A DNA stretch of 64,000 nt from Spirosoma montaniterrae (GTDB lineage Bacteria > Bacteroidota > Bacteroidia > Cytophagales > Spirosomataceae). The position numbers were made by a program, and so were the translations under genes. Positions 33,905 to 41,175 of this stretch are shown here, in pieces. Under the pieces are notes generated by a model, which did not search any database, was not told the origin of the DNA, and worked only from the letters and a program-made list of their open reading frames with translations. The stretch is from positions 4,372,001-4,436,000 of the forward strand of contig NZ_CP014263.1 of assembly GCF_001988955.1 (NCBI RefSeq). Reading direction: 5' to 3'. Position 1 is the stretch's first letter. Each line of letters begins with the position of its first letter.

Positions 33905-36322
33905 ATGAAGAATCGTTTGCTAATTGCCTGTGCTGTTTTTCTGACAGGCACCGCTGCCCTGGCACAGCCGGGTCAGGCTCCCACCCAAAACGCCAACTCG
34001 CGCTTCGAGCAGCTTGGCTCCGTCTTGCCCACGCCCAACACCTTCCGTACTGCGTCGGGCGCACCCGGCAAAGACTATTTCCAGAACCGGGCCGACTACG
34101 ACATCAAGGTTGAACTCGACGATGCCCAGCAGAAAATCATTGGTTCTGAAACCGTTACGTATTATAACAACTCGACCGATGTTTTGCCGTACATCTGGCT
34201 GCAACTCGATCAGAATCTATTCGCCAAGGGTTCAACGGGCAGCGTAACGCGCACGGGTGGCGTCAATGAAAACGGTATGAGTTTTTCGCAGTTGCAGAAT
34301 CTTACCTCCGTGCGGGAGCGTAGTCAGCAACAGGCGTCTGACAAGTACGGATACACCATTACTGCCGTCACGGATGGCAAAACACGCAGTCCGCTCAAGT
34401 ATACAATCAACCAAACCATGATGCGGATTGACCTGCCAGCACCCCTGCGGCCCGGAGGCAGTTACTCGTTTAACATTGACTGGAACTACTTTGTGACAGA
34501 GTATTATGGTCGTTCGGGTATGGAGTTCTTCCCGACAGATGGCAACTATAATTATTTCATCGCCCACTGGTTTCCGCGCTTATGCGCCTACAACGACGTA
34601 ACGGGCTGGCAGAATAAGCAATTTCTGGGACAGGGCGAATTCACGCTTATCTTCGGTAATTACAAAGCGGCCATCACTGTTCCTGCCGACTTTGTGGTTG
34701 GGGCAACCGGCGAGTGTCAGAACTACAAACAGGTCTTGAATGCTACGCAGCAAAAGCGTCTGGCGCAGGCGGCCAACTCGAAAACACCGGTTGTAATTGT
34801 TACGCAGGACGAGGCTGTTGCTGCCGAAAAAACAAAAGCGGGCGGCACTACTGCAAAAAAGACCTGGGTTTATAAAGCCGACAATGTGCGCGATTTTGCC
34901 TTTACAGCCAGCCGCAGATTTATCTGGGACGCCATGCAGACCGATGTATATGGCGATGGGCGAAAAATCTGGAGCATGTCTTTTTATTCGAAAGAAGGAA
35001 ATCCGCTCTGGGGGCAATATTCGACCCGCGTTGTTGAACATACGTTGAAATCGTACGGCAATCGGACGATCAAATACCCCTACCCTGTTGCTATCTCATG
35101 CCACGCCACACCGGGTGGTGGTATGGAGTATCCGATGATTTCTTTCAACGGTGGTCGGCCCGAACCCGATGGCACCTACTCGGAGCAGGTTAAGTACGGC
35201 ATGATCGGCGTAATCATCCACGAAGTGGGCCACAATTTCTTCCCCATGATCGTTAACTCCGACGAACGGCAGTGGACCTGGATGGACGAGGGGCTGAACA
35301 CGTTCTGTCAGTATCTGGCCGAAAAAGAGTGGGATTACAACTATCCTACCCGACGCGGTGAGCCGCAACAGATTGTCGATTACATGAAATCTGACAAGGC
35401 GGTGCTTTCACCGATAATGACTTCGTCTGACAATGTCATCAGTCTTGGCCCGAATGCCTACGCCAAACCGGCCACGGCGTTGAACATTCTGCGCGAGACC
35501 GTCATGGGCCGCGACCTCTTCGACTACGCCTTCAAAGAATACGCCCGCCGGTGGGCCTTCAAAAGCCCCGAACCCGCCGACTTCTTCCGCACCCTCGAAG
35601 ACGCGTCGGGCGTCGATCTGGACTGGTTCTGGAAAGGCTGGTTCTACGGCACCGAAGCCGTCGATCAGGAACTGCTCGACGTCGACTGGTTTCAGCCCAG
35701 CAGCCAGAACCCCGAAGTCGCCAAAGCCGAGGCCCGCACCGCAGCCCAGCGCAGGCTCAACACCATCAGCCGCCAGCGCGATGCGGCCACCAAAGACCAG
35801 ACCGTCATCGCCCAGGACAGCACCATGACCGACTTCTACAACCGCTACGACCCCTACGCCGTGACCGAGGCCGACAAAAAACGCTATCAGGACTATCTGG
35901 CAACGCTGAGCGAGGAGGAGCGTAAGACGCTGGCGAGCAGCAGCCAGACCCACTACTACACGCTCTCGGTGAAGAACAAGGGGGGTCTGCCCATGCCGGT
36001 CATCATTCGGATGCAGTTTGAGGACGGCACGGATTCGGTGGCGCGGTTTCCGGCGGAGATCTGGCGGTTCAACGATGTGTCGGTCAAGAAGGTGATCGCC
36101 ACCAGCAAGAAAGTCACCCAGTGGACGCTCGACCCCTATCAGGAGATTGCCGACATCGATACGGAAAACAATGCGTTCCCGCGTGTTTCGCAACCCACTC
36201 GTTTCCAGTTGTTCAAGCAGCGCAGCAACCCCTTTGCGCCACAAGGACCTAACCCGATGCAACAGCAGCGGCAGGCTACTGGCGCAACGCCACCAGCAAG
36301 GCAGGGCAGCGGACGGAATTAG
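33905..36322 (+). CDS. M1 family metallopeptidase, paralogue 2
   Basis: A 805-residue paralogue of the gene before it, same layout: signal (MKNRLLIACAVFLTGTAALA), zinc motif H439-E440-x-x-H443 with E462, and GGMEYP loop. The ATG at 33905 starts the signal; the open frame before it is the tail of the first copy read in another frame. From about 35467 to 36147 the DNA differs from paralogue 1 by only a handful of third-position changes, while the central domain is much more diverged. This points to gene conversion. Both genes probably form an operon, since no terminator lies between them. Confidence 0.92.
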   Translation: MKNRLLIACAVFLTGTAALAQPGQAPTQNANSRFEQLGSVLPTPNTFRTASGAPGKDYFQNRADYDIKVELDDAQQKIIGSETVTYYNNSTDVLPYIWLQLDQNLFAKGSTGSVTRTGGVNENGMSFSQLQNLTSVRERSQQQASDKYGYTITAVTDGKTRSPLKYTINQTMMRIDLPAPLRPGGSYSFNIDWNYFVTEYYGRSGMEFFPTDGNYNYFIAHWFPRLCAYNDVTGWQNKQFLGQGEFTLIFGNYKAAITVPADFVVGATGECQNYKQVLNATQQKRLAQAANSKTPVVIVTQDEAVAAEKTKAGGTTAKKTWVYKADNVRDFAFTASRRFIWDAMQTDVYGDGRKIWSMSFYSKEGNPLWGQYSTRVVEHTLKSYGNRTIKYPYPVAISCHATPGGGMEYPMISFNGGRPEPDGTYSEQVKYGMIGVIIHEVGHNFFPMIVNSDERQWTWMDEGLNTFCQYLAEKEWDYNYPTRRGEPQQIVDYMKSDKAVLSPIMTSSDNVISLGPNAYAKPATALNILRETVMGRDLFDYAFKEYARRWAFKSPEPADFFRTLEDASGVDLDWFWKGWFYGTEAVDQELLDVDWFQPSSQNPEVAKAEARTAAQRRLNTISRQRDAATKDQTVIAQDSTMTDFYNRYDPYAVTEADKKRYQDYLATLSEEERKTLASSSQTHYYTLSVKNKGGLPMPVIIRMQFEDGTDSVARFPAEIWRFNDVSVKKVIATSKKVTQWTLDPYQEIADIDTENNAFPRVSQPTRFQLFKQRSNPFAPQGPNPMQQQRQATGATPPARQGSGRN

Positions 36323-36323
36323 C

Positions 36324-36394
36324 GAAAAGTGCAGAATGAAAAGTGAAAAAAGTGATTTAATCTATCTTTTTTCACTTTTCATTCTGCACTTTTC
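36324..36394. repeat. Perfect 29-base inverted repeat, element G
   Basis: Arms 36324-36352 and 36366-36394 are perfect reverse complements over 29 bases, made of GAAAAGTG words, with a 13-base loop. The element starts just after the stop of paralogue 2 and ends immediately before the tRNA promoter box, so it could also stop transcription. Confidence 0.9.
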
Positions 36395-36396
36395 AT

Positions 36397-36404
36397 TATG
36401 TTTG
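36397..36404 (+). promoter_or_regulatory. Promoter -7 box TATGTTTG for tRNA-Pro
   Basis: Exact TAnnTTTG match ten bases upstream of the first tRNA nucleotide, the spacing expected for a tRNA transcript with a very short 5' leader. It directly follows element G. Confidence 0.65.
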
Positions 36405-36414
36405 CACCCGCATT

Positions 36415-36488
36415 CGGGATGTAGCGCAGCCTGGTAGCGTGCTTGCATGGGGTGCAAGAGGTCGTGGGTTCGAATCCCGCCATCCCGA
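36415..36488 (+). tRNA. tRNA-Pro (anticodon GGG)
   Basis: The acceptor stem CGGGATG (36415-36421) pairs fully with CATCCCG (36481-36487), followed by discriminator A. The anticodon stem CTTGC/GCAAG encloses the loop ATGGGGT, so the anticodon is GGG (codon CCC/CCU, proline). The T-arm has GTGGG-TTCGAAT-CCCGC. The 3' CCA is not encoded. The D-arm GCGC...GCGT with AGCCTGGTA is normal. Confidence 0.95.
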
Positions 36489-36492
36489 CACA

Positions 36493-36523
36493 GCCGATCT
36501 GTCAATGACAGATCGGCTTTTTT
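36493..36523 (+). terminator. Intrinsic terminator of tRNA-Pro
   Basis: GCCGATCTGT (36493-36502) pairs perfectly with ACAGATCGGC (36508-36517) around a five-base loop, followed by six T. It begins five bases after the tRNA end. Confidence 0.9.
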
Positions 36524-36865
36524 ATTTCTACGAGCATCCTATCCTGACCCACATGCTAAATCACTGAAAAATTCACTGGGCAAATGTGGAAATTTTGGCT
36601 CTCCCGCATCTATCAGTCAATGAAGCCTTTGGTGTGCTTAGGCTGATGAAAGTTGAACCTTAACAATAATTTTATGAGCTACACCCCACCCTAAACATCG
36701 ATGAAGTTGCGAAACAAACAGGGAGACAATGATCGTAGGACGCTTGACTTACAAGGTTTTACCTGTAATGGCTGGGTATATTAAGTAACTCTACAGGGCC
36801 GGATATATCCAAGTAAATGTTGGTGGATTACTAAAAAAGAGAAATTTTTGAACGGGTCACTTGTA
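36524..36865. other. Intergenic region without a supported gene
   Basis: Between the tRNA terminator and the TonB operon promoter. AT-rich, with short open frames on both strands but no start with good context and no conserved motif. Nothing was found in it. Confidence 0.5.
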
Positions 36866-36894
36866 TTGTTTTCATCGGAAAACACATAGTTTTG
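36866..36894 (+). promoter_or_regulatory. Candidate promoter of the exbB-tonB operon
   Basis: TTG (36866-36868), 18 bases, then TAGTTTTG (36887-36894), which matches the Bacteroidota pattern TTG-N17-23-TAnnTTTG. It lies about 118 bases before the ExbB-like start, leaving a leader of about 110 bases. Confidence 0.55.
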
Positions 36895-37012
36895 TGGAGG
36901 TTTGATGGGCATTTTGTCAAATTTATAGTGTCGCAAACCTGATTTGTTTAAAATTTTCACTTTTTTTACCGGGCAAACCAACTTTTACATTTAACCCTAC
37001 AGTCCAGTTCCA

Positions 37013-37846
37013 ATGAAAACACAAACTCCCTCTCCAGCACCAGCCAAAGCAGCGGCACCCAAAAAGAAGTCGGGCGGTCTGAACCCAGCACTGGTTATTC
37101 CCATCCTGCTACTGATCGGGATTCTGGTGTACATGTTCGTCTTCGGCGATGGTAGCCACTTCCAGGAAGGCGACAACACCAAAGAGCCTCTGCCCGGCGA
37201 TTACTTCGGTACCGTTTACAAGGGAGGGTTCATCGTACCCATCCTGTTCACCTGCTTTCTGACGGTGCTGGTGTTCTCGATTGAGCGGTTCATCACCATC
37301 GGTCGTGCAAACGGTACGGGTTCGATTGACGATTTTGTTCGCAAAATCAAAAGCCTGCTCGACCGTAACGAAGTAGCGGCTGCTATTGCCGAGTGCGACA
37401 AGCAGAAAGGCTCGATTGGCAATGTGGTAAAAACAGCTCTGCTGAAATATCAGCAACTGGCTACCGACACGCAGTTGGACAAAGAACAGAAGTTAGCGGC
37501 TCTGCAAAAAGAGGTTGAAGAAGCTACTACGCTCGAACTGCCGATGCTGGAAAAGAACCTGACCATCATCGCAACACTGGCGTCGGTATCGACTCTTATC
37601 GCGCTGCTCGGTACGGTACTTGGTATGATCCGGGCCTTCGCAGCCATGGGTGCTACGGGCCAGCCTGACACAGCCGCTCTGTCGACGGGTATCTCAGAAG
37701 CCCTTGTAAACACGGCTTTGGGTATCGGTACGGCGGCTATCGCAACGATCATGTACTCGTACTTTACAACCCGGATCGACGTGTTGACCTACAACATTGA
37801 CGAAATCGGTTTGAGTATCCAGCAGAACTTCGCGGCTCACTACTAA
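37013..37846 (+). CDS. exbB: MotA/TolQ/ExbB proton channel protein
   Basis: Proton-channel subunit that powers TonB-dependent outer-membrane transport, 277 residues. An Ala/Pro/Lys-rich start is followed by a membrane helix (26-45) and a bacteroidete-type additional segment (FGDGSHFQEGD, GDYFGTVYKGG). Then come a helix (71-90) and a cytoplasmic helical domain, with the last two helices in the conserved region (TLIALLGTVLGMIRAFAAM and ALVNTALGIGTAAIATIMYSYF). It is first gene of the exbB-exbD-exbD-tonB cluster. ExbB rather than MotA or TolQ is chosen from the neighbours. A stable hairpin follows it. Confidence 0.92.
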   Translation: MKTQTPSPAPAKAAAPKKKSGGLNPALVIPILLLIGILVYMFVFGDGSHFQEGDNTKEPLPGDYFGTVYKGGFIVPILFTCFLTVLVFSIERFITIGRANGTGSIDDFVRKIKSLLDRNEVAAAIAECDKQKGSIGNVVKTALLKYQQLATDTQLDKEQKLAALQKEVEEATTLELPMLEKNLTIIATLASVSTLIALLGTVLGMIRAFAAMGATGQPDTAALSTGISEALVNTALGIGTAAIATIMYSYFTTRIDVLTYNIDEIGLSIQQNFAAHY

Positions 37847-37881
37847 GCCGTACCTGTAATTCTCTGGTGTCACTAACGTCT

Positions 37882-37905
37882 GACCCAGCCAGAACTGGCT
37901 GGGTC
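37882..37905 (+). other. Intra-operon hairpin between exbB and the first exbD
   Basis: GACCCAGCCAG (37882-37892) and CTGGCTGGGTC (37895-37905) are a perfect 11-base stem with only AA between the arms. No T-run follows, so it is more likely an RNA-stability or attenuation hairpin, which would favour more ExbB than ExbD, than a terminator. Confidence 0.65.
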
Positions 37906-37925
37906 GGCTGAACCAAACTTAACTT

Positions 37926-38552
37926 ATGCCAGCAGTTAAAGTAAAACGTGCCAGTTCGGCGGTCGATATGACGGCGATGTGCGACGTGGCGTTCCTGTTG
38001 TTGACGTTCTTTATTCTGACAGCTCAATTTCGGGCGCAGGATGCCGCCACCATCGAAACCCCCTCGTCTATTTCCGGTATCAAAGTTCCCGACAAGGACA
38101 TTATGACCATTGGCCTGGACAGAGACGGAAAAGTATACTTTGGTATCGATAACCAGCAATACCGTATGGCTATGCTGGACAACATCGCTACCGCAAAAGG
38201 TATCTCGTTCTCCGACAAGGAAAAGAAAGAGTTCGCGCTGATGTCGAACTTCGGTATGCCCATCAATCAGTTAAAGTCGTTCCTTAGTCTCAGCCATGAG
38301 CAGATGGGGAAAATTAAGCAGCCTGGTATCCCAACCGATTCAACGGGTGCCGCTGCATCGAACGAGCTGAAAGACTGGGTATTTAACGCACGCAAAGCCA
38401 ATAATAACCTGCGGATTGCTTTAAAAGGTGACAACCTTGCTAAGTTTCCTGCATTCAAAAACGTGTTGGCTACGCTTCAGGCTCAGAACATCAACAAGTT
38501 CAACCTGATTACGGGAACAGAGGCTCCACCAGCGGGCTGGAAAGCAGACTAA
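37926..38552 (+). CDS. exbD: ExbD/TolR family biopolymer transport protein, copy 1
   Basis: A 208-residue protein with the ExbD plan: short cytoplasmic start containing VDMTAMCDVAFLLLTFFIL, in which the membrane-embedded Asp (CDVAF) carries the proton path, then a periplasmic domain. The periplasmic part is longer than in the second copy and has an extra segment around residues 95-150. Together with the second ExbD it probably forms the ExbB-ExbD motor of the TonB system. The gap to exbB is 79 bases and contains a hairpin. Confidence 0.9.
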   Translation: MPAVKVKRASSAVDMTAMCDVAFLLLTFFILTAQFRAQDAATIETPSSISGIKVPDKDIMTIGLDRDGKVYFGIDNQQYRMAMLDNIATAKGISFSDKEKKEFALMSNFGMPINQLKSFLSLSHEQMGKIKQPGIPTDSTGAAASNELKDWVFNARKANNNLRIALKGDNLAKFPAFKNVLATLQAQNINKFNLITGTEAPPAGWKAD

Positions 38553-38572
38553 TATTAAAACATCCCTAAGCT

Positions 38573-39109
38573 ATGGCAGAAATTAACACTGGCGGTGGTG
38601 GTGGTAAGCATGATGGTGGTAAGGTACGGTCAAAGAAAGCGTCAACCCGCGTCGATATGACGCCTATGGTAGACTTGGGCTTTCTCCTTATCACATTCTT
38701 CATTCTGGCTACCACCCTGAGCAAGCCATCTTCGATGACGCTCAACGTGCCAGATAAAACAAAAGAAGTTGAAACTGAGCCTATTAAGGCGTCAAACGTA
38801 ATGACGGTTTTTCTGGGTAAAGACAACAAGGCGCATTATATTTTTGGCAAGGCCGCCACTGAGGATCCCGAAGTGAAAACCGTTGGCTATGGGTATGAAT
38901 TTCGGCAGGCAATTCTTGAGAATACCCGCAAGGTGGGGAGCGACAAGTTTGTTGTTGTAATCAAGCCTACTAAAGAGTCGAGCTATAGAAATATGGTTGA
39001 TGTTCTTGATGAAATGGCGATTACCAAAACCAAACGTTATGCGTTGGTTGACCTGCTAACGCCGGATGAGAAGACTCTTCTCAAAGACAAAGTTAAATTA
39101 GACACATAA
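38573..39109 (+). CDS. exbD: ExbD/TolR family biopolymer transport protein, copy 2
   Basis: A 178-residue ExbD paralogue. The Gly/Lys-rich start is followed by RVDMTPMVDLGFLLITFFILATTLS, with the conserved Asp in the membrane helix (MVDLGF), then a periplasmic domain ending in ALVDLLTPDEKTLLKDK. It follows copy 1 by 20 bases and precedes tonB by 4 bases. Two unequal ExbD proteins in tandem are usual in Bacteroidota; whether they form heterodimers is not known from the sequence. Confidence 0.9.
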   Translation: MAEINTGGGGGKHDGGKVRSKKASTRVDMTPMVDLGFLLITFFILATTLSKPSSMTLNVPDKTKEVETEPIKASNVMTVFLGKDNKAHYIFGKAATEDPEVKTVGYGYEFRQAILENTRKVGSDKFVVVIKPTKESSYRNMVDVLDEMAITKTKRYALVDLLTPDEKTLLKDKVKLDT

Positions 39110-39113
39110 CACC

Positions 39114-39938
39114 ATGGCAGAAAATCCAAACACCGCAACACTCGATGATATTGTGTTTGCGAACCGGAACAAGGCGTATGGTGCCTATGATCTTCGGAAA
39201 GGCTACTCCAGAACTGTTACGCGTGCCCTGATTATAGGCGGTGTAGTGTTTACACTGGGTGTACTGGCTCCGACGATTATTACCGCGTTGACGCCTGAGC
39301 CGGAAGAACAGGCAATGGTTGAAGTAGACTTAATGAAGCTTCCACCGCCACCTATCGATCCGAACGAACCACCGCCACCACCACCACCGCCGGTTGAGTT
39401 GCCGAAAGTGAACACGGTGAAGTTCTTGCCGCCCGAAGTGAAACCCGACGAGGAAGTGCCGGAAGAAACACCGCCACCAGCCGTTGAAGAACTGAAAGAG
39501 GCCGTTGCCGCTGAGAAAACGCAGGAAGGTGATCCAAACGCTGAAGAAGTAATTGCCGCCCCTGAAGCCAGTGCAGCGCCTACCAAGGTTGAGGTTGCCG
39601 TTGAAGCCGCTCCGAAAGAAGAGGAAATCTTCACCGTAGTAGAACAGCAGCCTGAATTTCCGGGTGGCATGGCTGCTTTAGGCCAGTTCTTAGGTAAAAA
39701 CCTGCGGTATCCGGCAGCCGCTCAGCGGGCCAACGTATCGGGTCGGGTATTTGTAAGCTTCGTTGTTAACACCGACGGTAGTATTCAGGATGTGCAGGTA
39801 CTGAAAGGGCTTGGCTTCGGAACGGATGAAGAAGCTCAGCGCGTAGTGAAAAGTATGCCGAAATGGCGTCCGGGTAAACAGTCGGGACGTCCGGTTCGGG
39901 TGAAATACAACCTGCCGATTAACTTCACGCTGGAATAA
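39114..39938 (+). CDS. tonB: TonB family energy transducer
   Basis: Spans the periplasm and energises TonB-dependent receptors. The 274-residue protein has an N-terminal helix (about 36-58) after the conserved bacteroidete start FANRNKAYGAYDLRKGYS, a proline-rich spacer (KLPPPPIDPNEPPPPPP), an acidic Ala/Glu stretch, and a C-terminal TonB domain from about 185 (FPGGMAALGQFLGKNLRYP...GRVFVSFVVNTDGSI...MPKWRPGKQ) ending NFTLE. No SusC/SusD receptor gene is in the window, so the cluster is a housekeeping motor. Confidence 0.95.
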   Translation: MAENPNTATLDDIVFANRNKAYGAYDLRKGYSRTVTRALIIGGVVFTLGVLAPTIITALTPEPEEQAMVEVDLMKLPPPPIDPNEPPPPPPPPVELPKVNTVKFLPPEVKPDEEVPEETPPPAVEELKEAVAAEKTQEGDPNAEEVIAAPEASAAPTKVEVAVEAAPKEEEIFTVVEQQPEFPGGMAALGQFLGKNLRYPAAAQRANVSGRVFVSFVVNTDGSIQDVQVLKGLGFGTDEEAQRVVKSMPKWRPGKQSGRPVRVKYNLPINFTLE

Positions 39939-39944
39939 TAACAC

Positions 39945-40166
39945 ATGCGCGGACAAAATCGAGGCTCGGCGCAGCTAACGCTCTATCTCGCTGCGTTAGC
40001 ATCGCTGGCTTACATGGGAGGAGGCATCGCACTGATAGCCTCCTCTCAGTCTTTCGGAATGCTTCCTGAACCGGGCCTGCTACGGTACGGAATGGGCGTT
40101 CTGTTGCTGGTTTACGGAGCTTTCAGAGCCTATCGGGCCTACCAACGCTTTCAGGGTTATGATTAG
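39945..40166 (+). CDS. Small two-helix membrane protein in the TonB operon
   Basis: A 73-residue protein with two hydrophobic helices (about 12-32 and 45-60) and an Arg/Tyr-rich cytoplasmic tail (RAYRAYQRFQGYD). It starts 6 bases after tonB and overlaps the start of the next gene by 8 bases, so it is translated as part of the operon. No family recognised; a role with the energy-transducing complex is only suggested by position. Confidence 0.72.
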   Translation: MRGQNRGSAQLTLYLAALASLAYMGGGIALIASSQSFGMLPEPGLLRYGMGVLLLVYGAFRAYRAYQRFQGYD

Positions 40167-41088
40167 AAATACGTTAGTCTCCGTTTGCCTGCTCACTGGG
40201 CTGCTCGCCTGCTCAAACGAGAAAGCATTAGACAACCCCTCGCGGGGGTCGATAGTAGTGACTGCAGATGAATCACTGCGACCGCTGGTGACTCAACTGA
40301 CTTCGGCTTATTCTGGCATTTACCCTGATGCTCATTTCACGGTAGTGTTTAAACCTGAACAGGAGGCTATCAATCAAATGCTCAAAGACAGTGCCCGCAT
40401 TGTTTTTGCAAGCCGACCCCTTCGTCCGAACGAACAGGCTGTATTGAATCAAAAGAAAATAAAAGGGGCTACTACCAAGATTGCCACCGATGGTGTAGCA
40501 CTGATTATCAATCGGGCCAACACCGACAGTCTGATCACGATGAGTCAGTTGCAGGGCATTTTTGCCGGGCAAATCAGCCAGTGGTCGCAGCTTAAAGGTG
40601 GTAATCAGCCAGGGCCGATTACGCTTGTGTTCGACAATGACAATTCCAGTAATCTGGACTTTGTGTTGACCAAGTTTAACGTGAAAGACGTGAAAGGCTT
40701 GCGAATTTTTACGACCCGGTCGAATCGGGAAGTCATTGAGTTTGTGCGGAAAAACCCGTCGGCACTGGGTTTTATTGGTGTAAACTGGATCAGTGATGGC
40801 GACGAGCCGCTTACGGCAGAGCTATCGCGCGATTTGCGGGTTATGGGCGTATCAGACAAGCCAAATCCTGAAAAACGTGCTGATTATTATCAGCCTTTTC
40901 AGGAAGATTTAGGCATGATGCGTTATCCGCTGCGCCGTCCGGTCTATGTACTGAGTCGTGAAACGCACCCTGGTTTAGGAGGAGGTCTTGTTAATTATGT
41001 GGTTCGCGATGCGGGTTCGCTCATAATCTATAAATTAGGTTTATGGCCCACGATACCATATAATCGAGAAGTAAACCTAACTAAATAA
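40159..41088 (+). CDS. PstS-like substrate-binding lipoprotein
   Basis: A 309-residue predicted lipoprotein (lipobox LLAC, Cys18 region: VCLLTGLLACS) with a type II periplasmic binding fold like phosphate-binding PstS: RPLVTQLTSAYSG, ARIVFASRPLRPNEQ, IATDGVALIINR, MSQLQGIFAGQISQW and a C-terminal RPVYVLSRETHPGLGGGLVNYV. No ABC transporter genes are adjacent, as in many bacteroidete ExbB-TonB clusters, so ligand and role are uncertain. It overlaps the preceding small gene by 8 bases. Confidence 0.88.
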   Translation: MIRNTLVSVCLLTGLLACSNEKALDNPSRGSIVVTADESLRPLVTQLTSAYSGIYPDAHFTVVFKPEQEAINQMLKDSARIVFASRPLRPNEQAVLNQKKIKGATTKIATDGVALIINRANTDSLITMSQLQGIFAGQISQWSQLKGGNQPGPITLVFDNDNSSNLDFVLTKFNVKDVKGLRIFTTRSNREVIEFVRKNPSALGFIGVNWISDGDEPLTAELSRDLRVMGVSDKPNPEKRADYYQPFQEDLGMMRYPLRRPVYVLSRETHPGLGGGLVNYVVRDAGSLIIYKLGLWPTIPYNREVNLTK

Positions 41089-41117
41089 GGAAGTTTTTAT
41101 GTTTAATTGCAATTTTT

Positions 41118-41125
41118 TAGATTTG
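41118..41125 (+). promoter_or_regulatory. Promoter -7 box TAGATTTG before the TPR gene
   Basis: Exact TAnnTTTG match 50 bases before the ATG of the TPR gene. The gene may thus have an extra promoter in addition to read-through from the TonB operon. Confidence 0.5.
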
Positions 41126-41175
41126 TAGTCTGTTTACTTATCATTAAGCATTTTCCAATTTCCAACCTGAAATAC

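Noticed and set aside
32983..33951. Long antisense open frame opposite the first M1 gene
   Set aside because: It is opposite a gene with a complete zinc motif and shares its codon periodicity; the same frame recurs opposite the second copy (35408-36262) only because the DNA is duplicated.
36781..36981. 66-codon frame on the minus strand before the TonB operon
   Set aside because: No start context, no family resemblance, and it overlaps the likely promoter of the operon.
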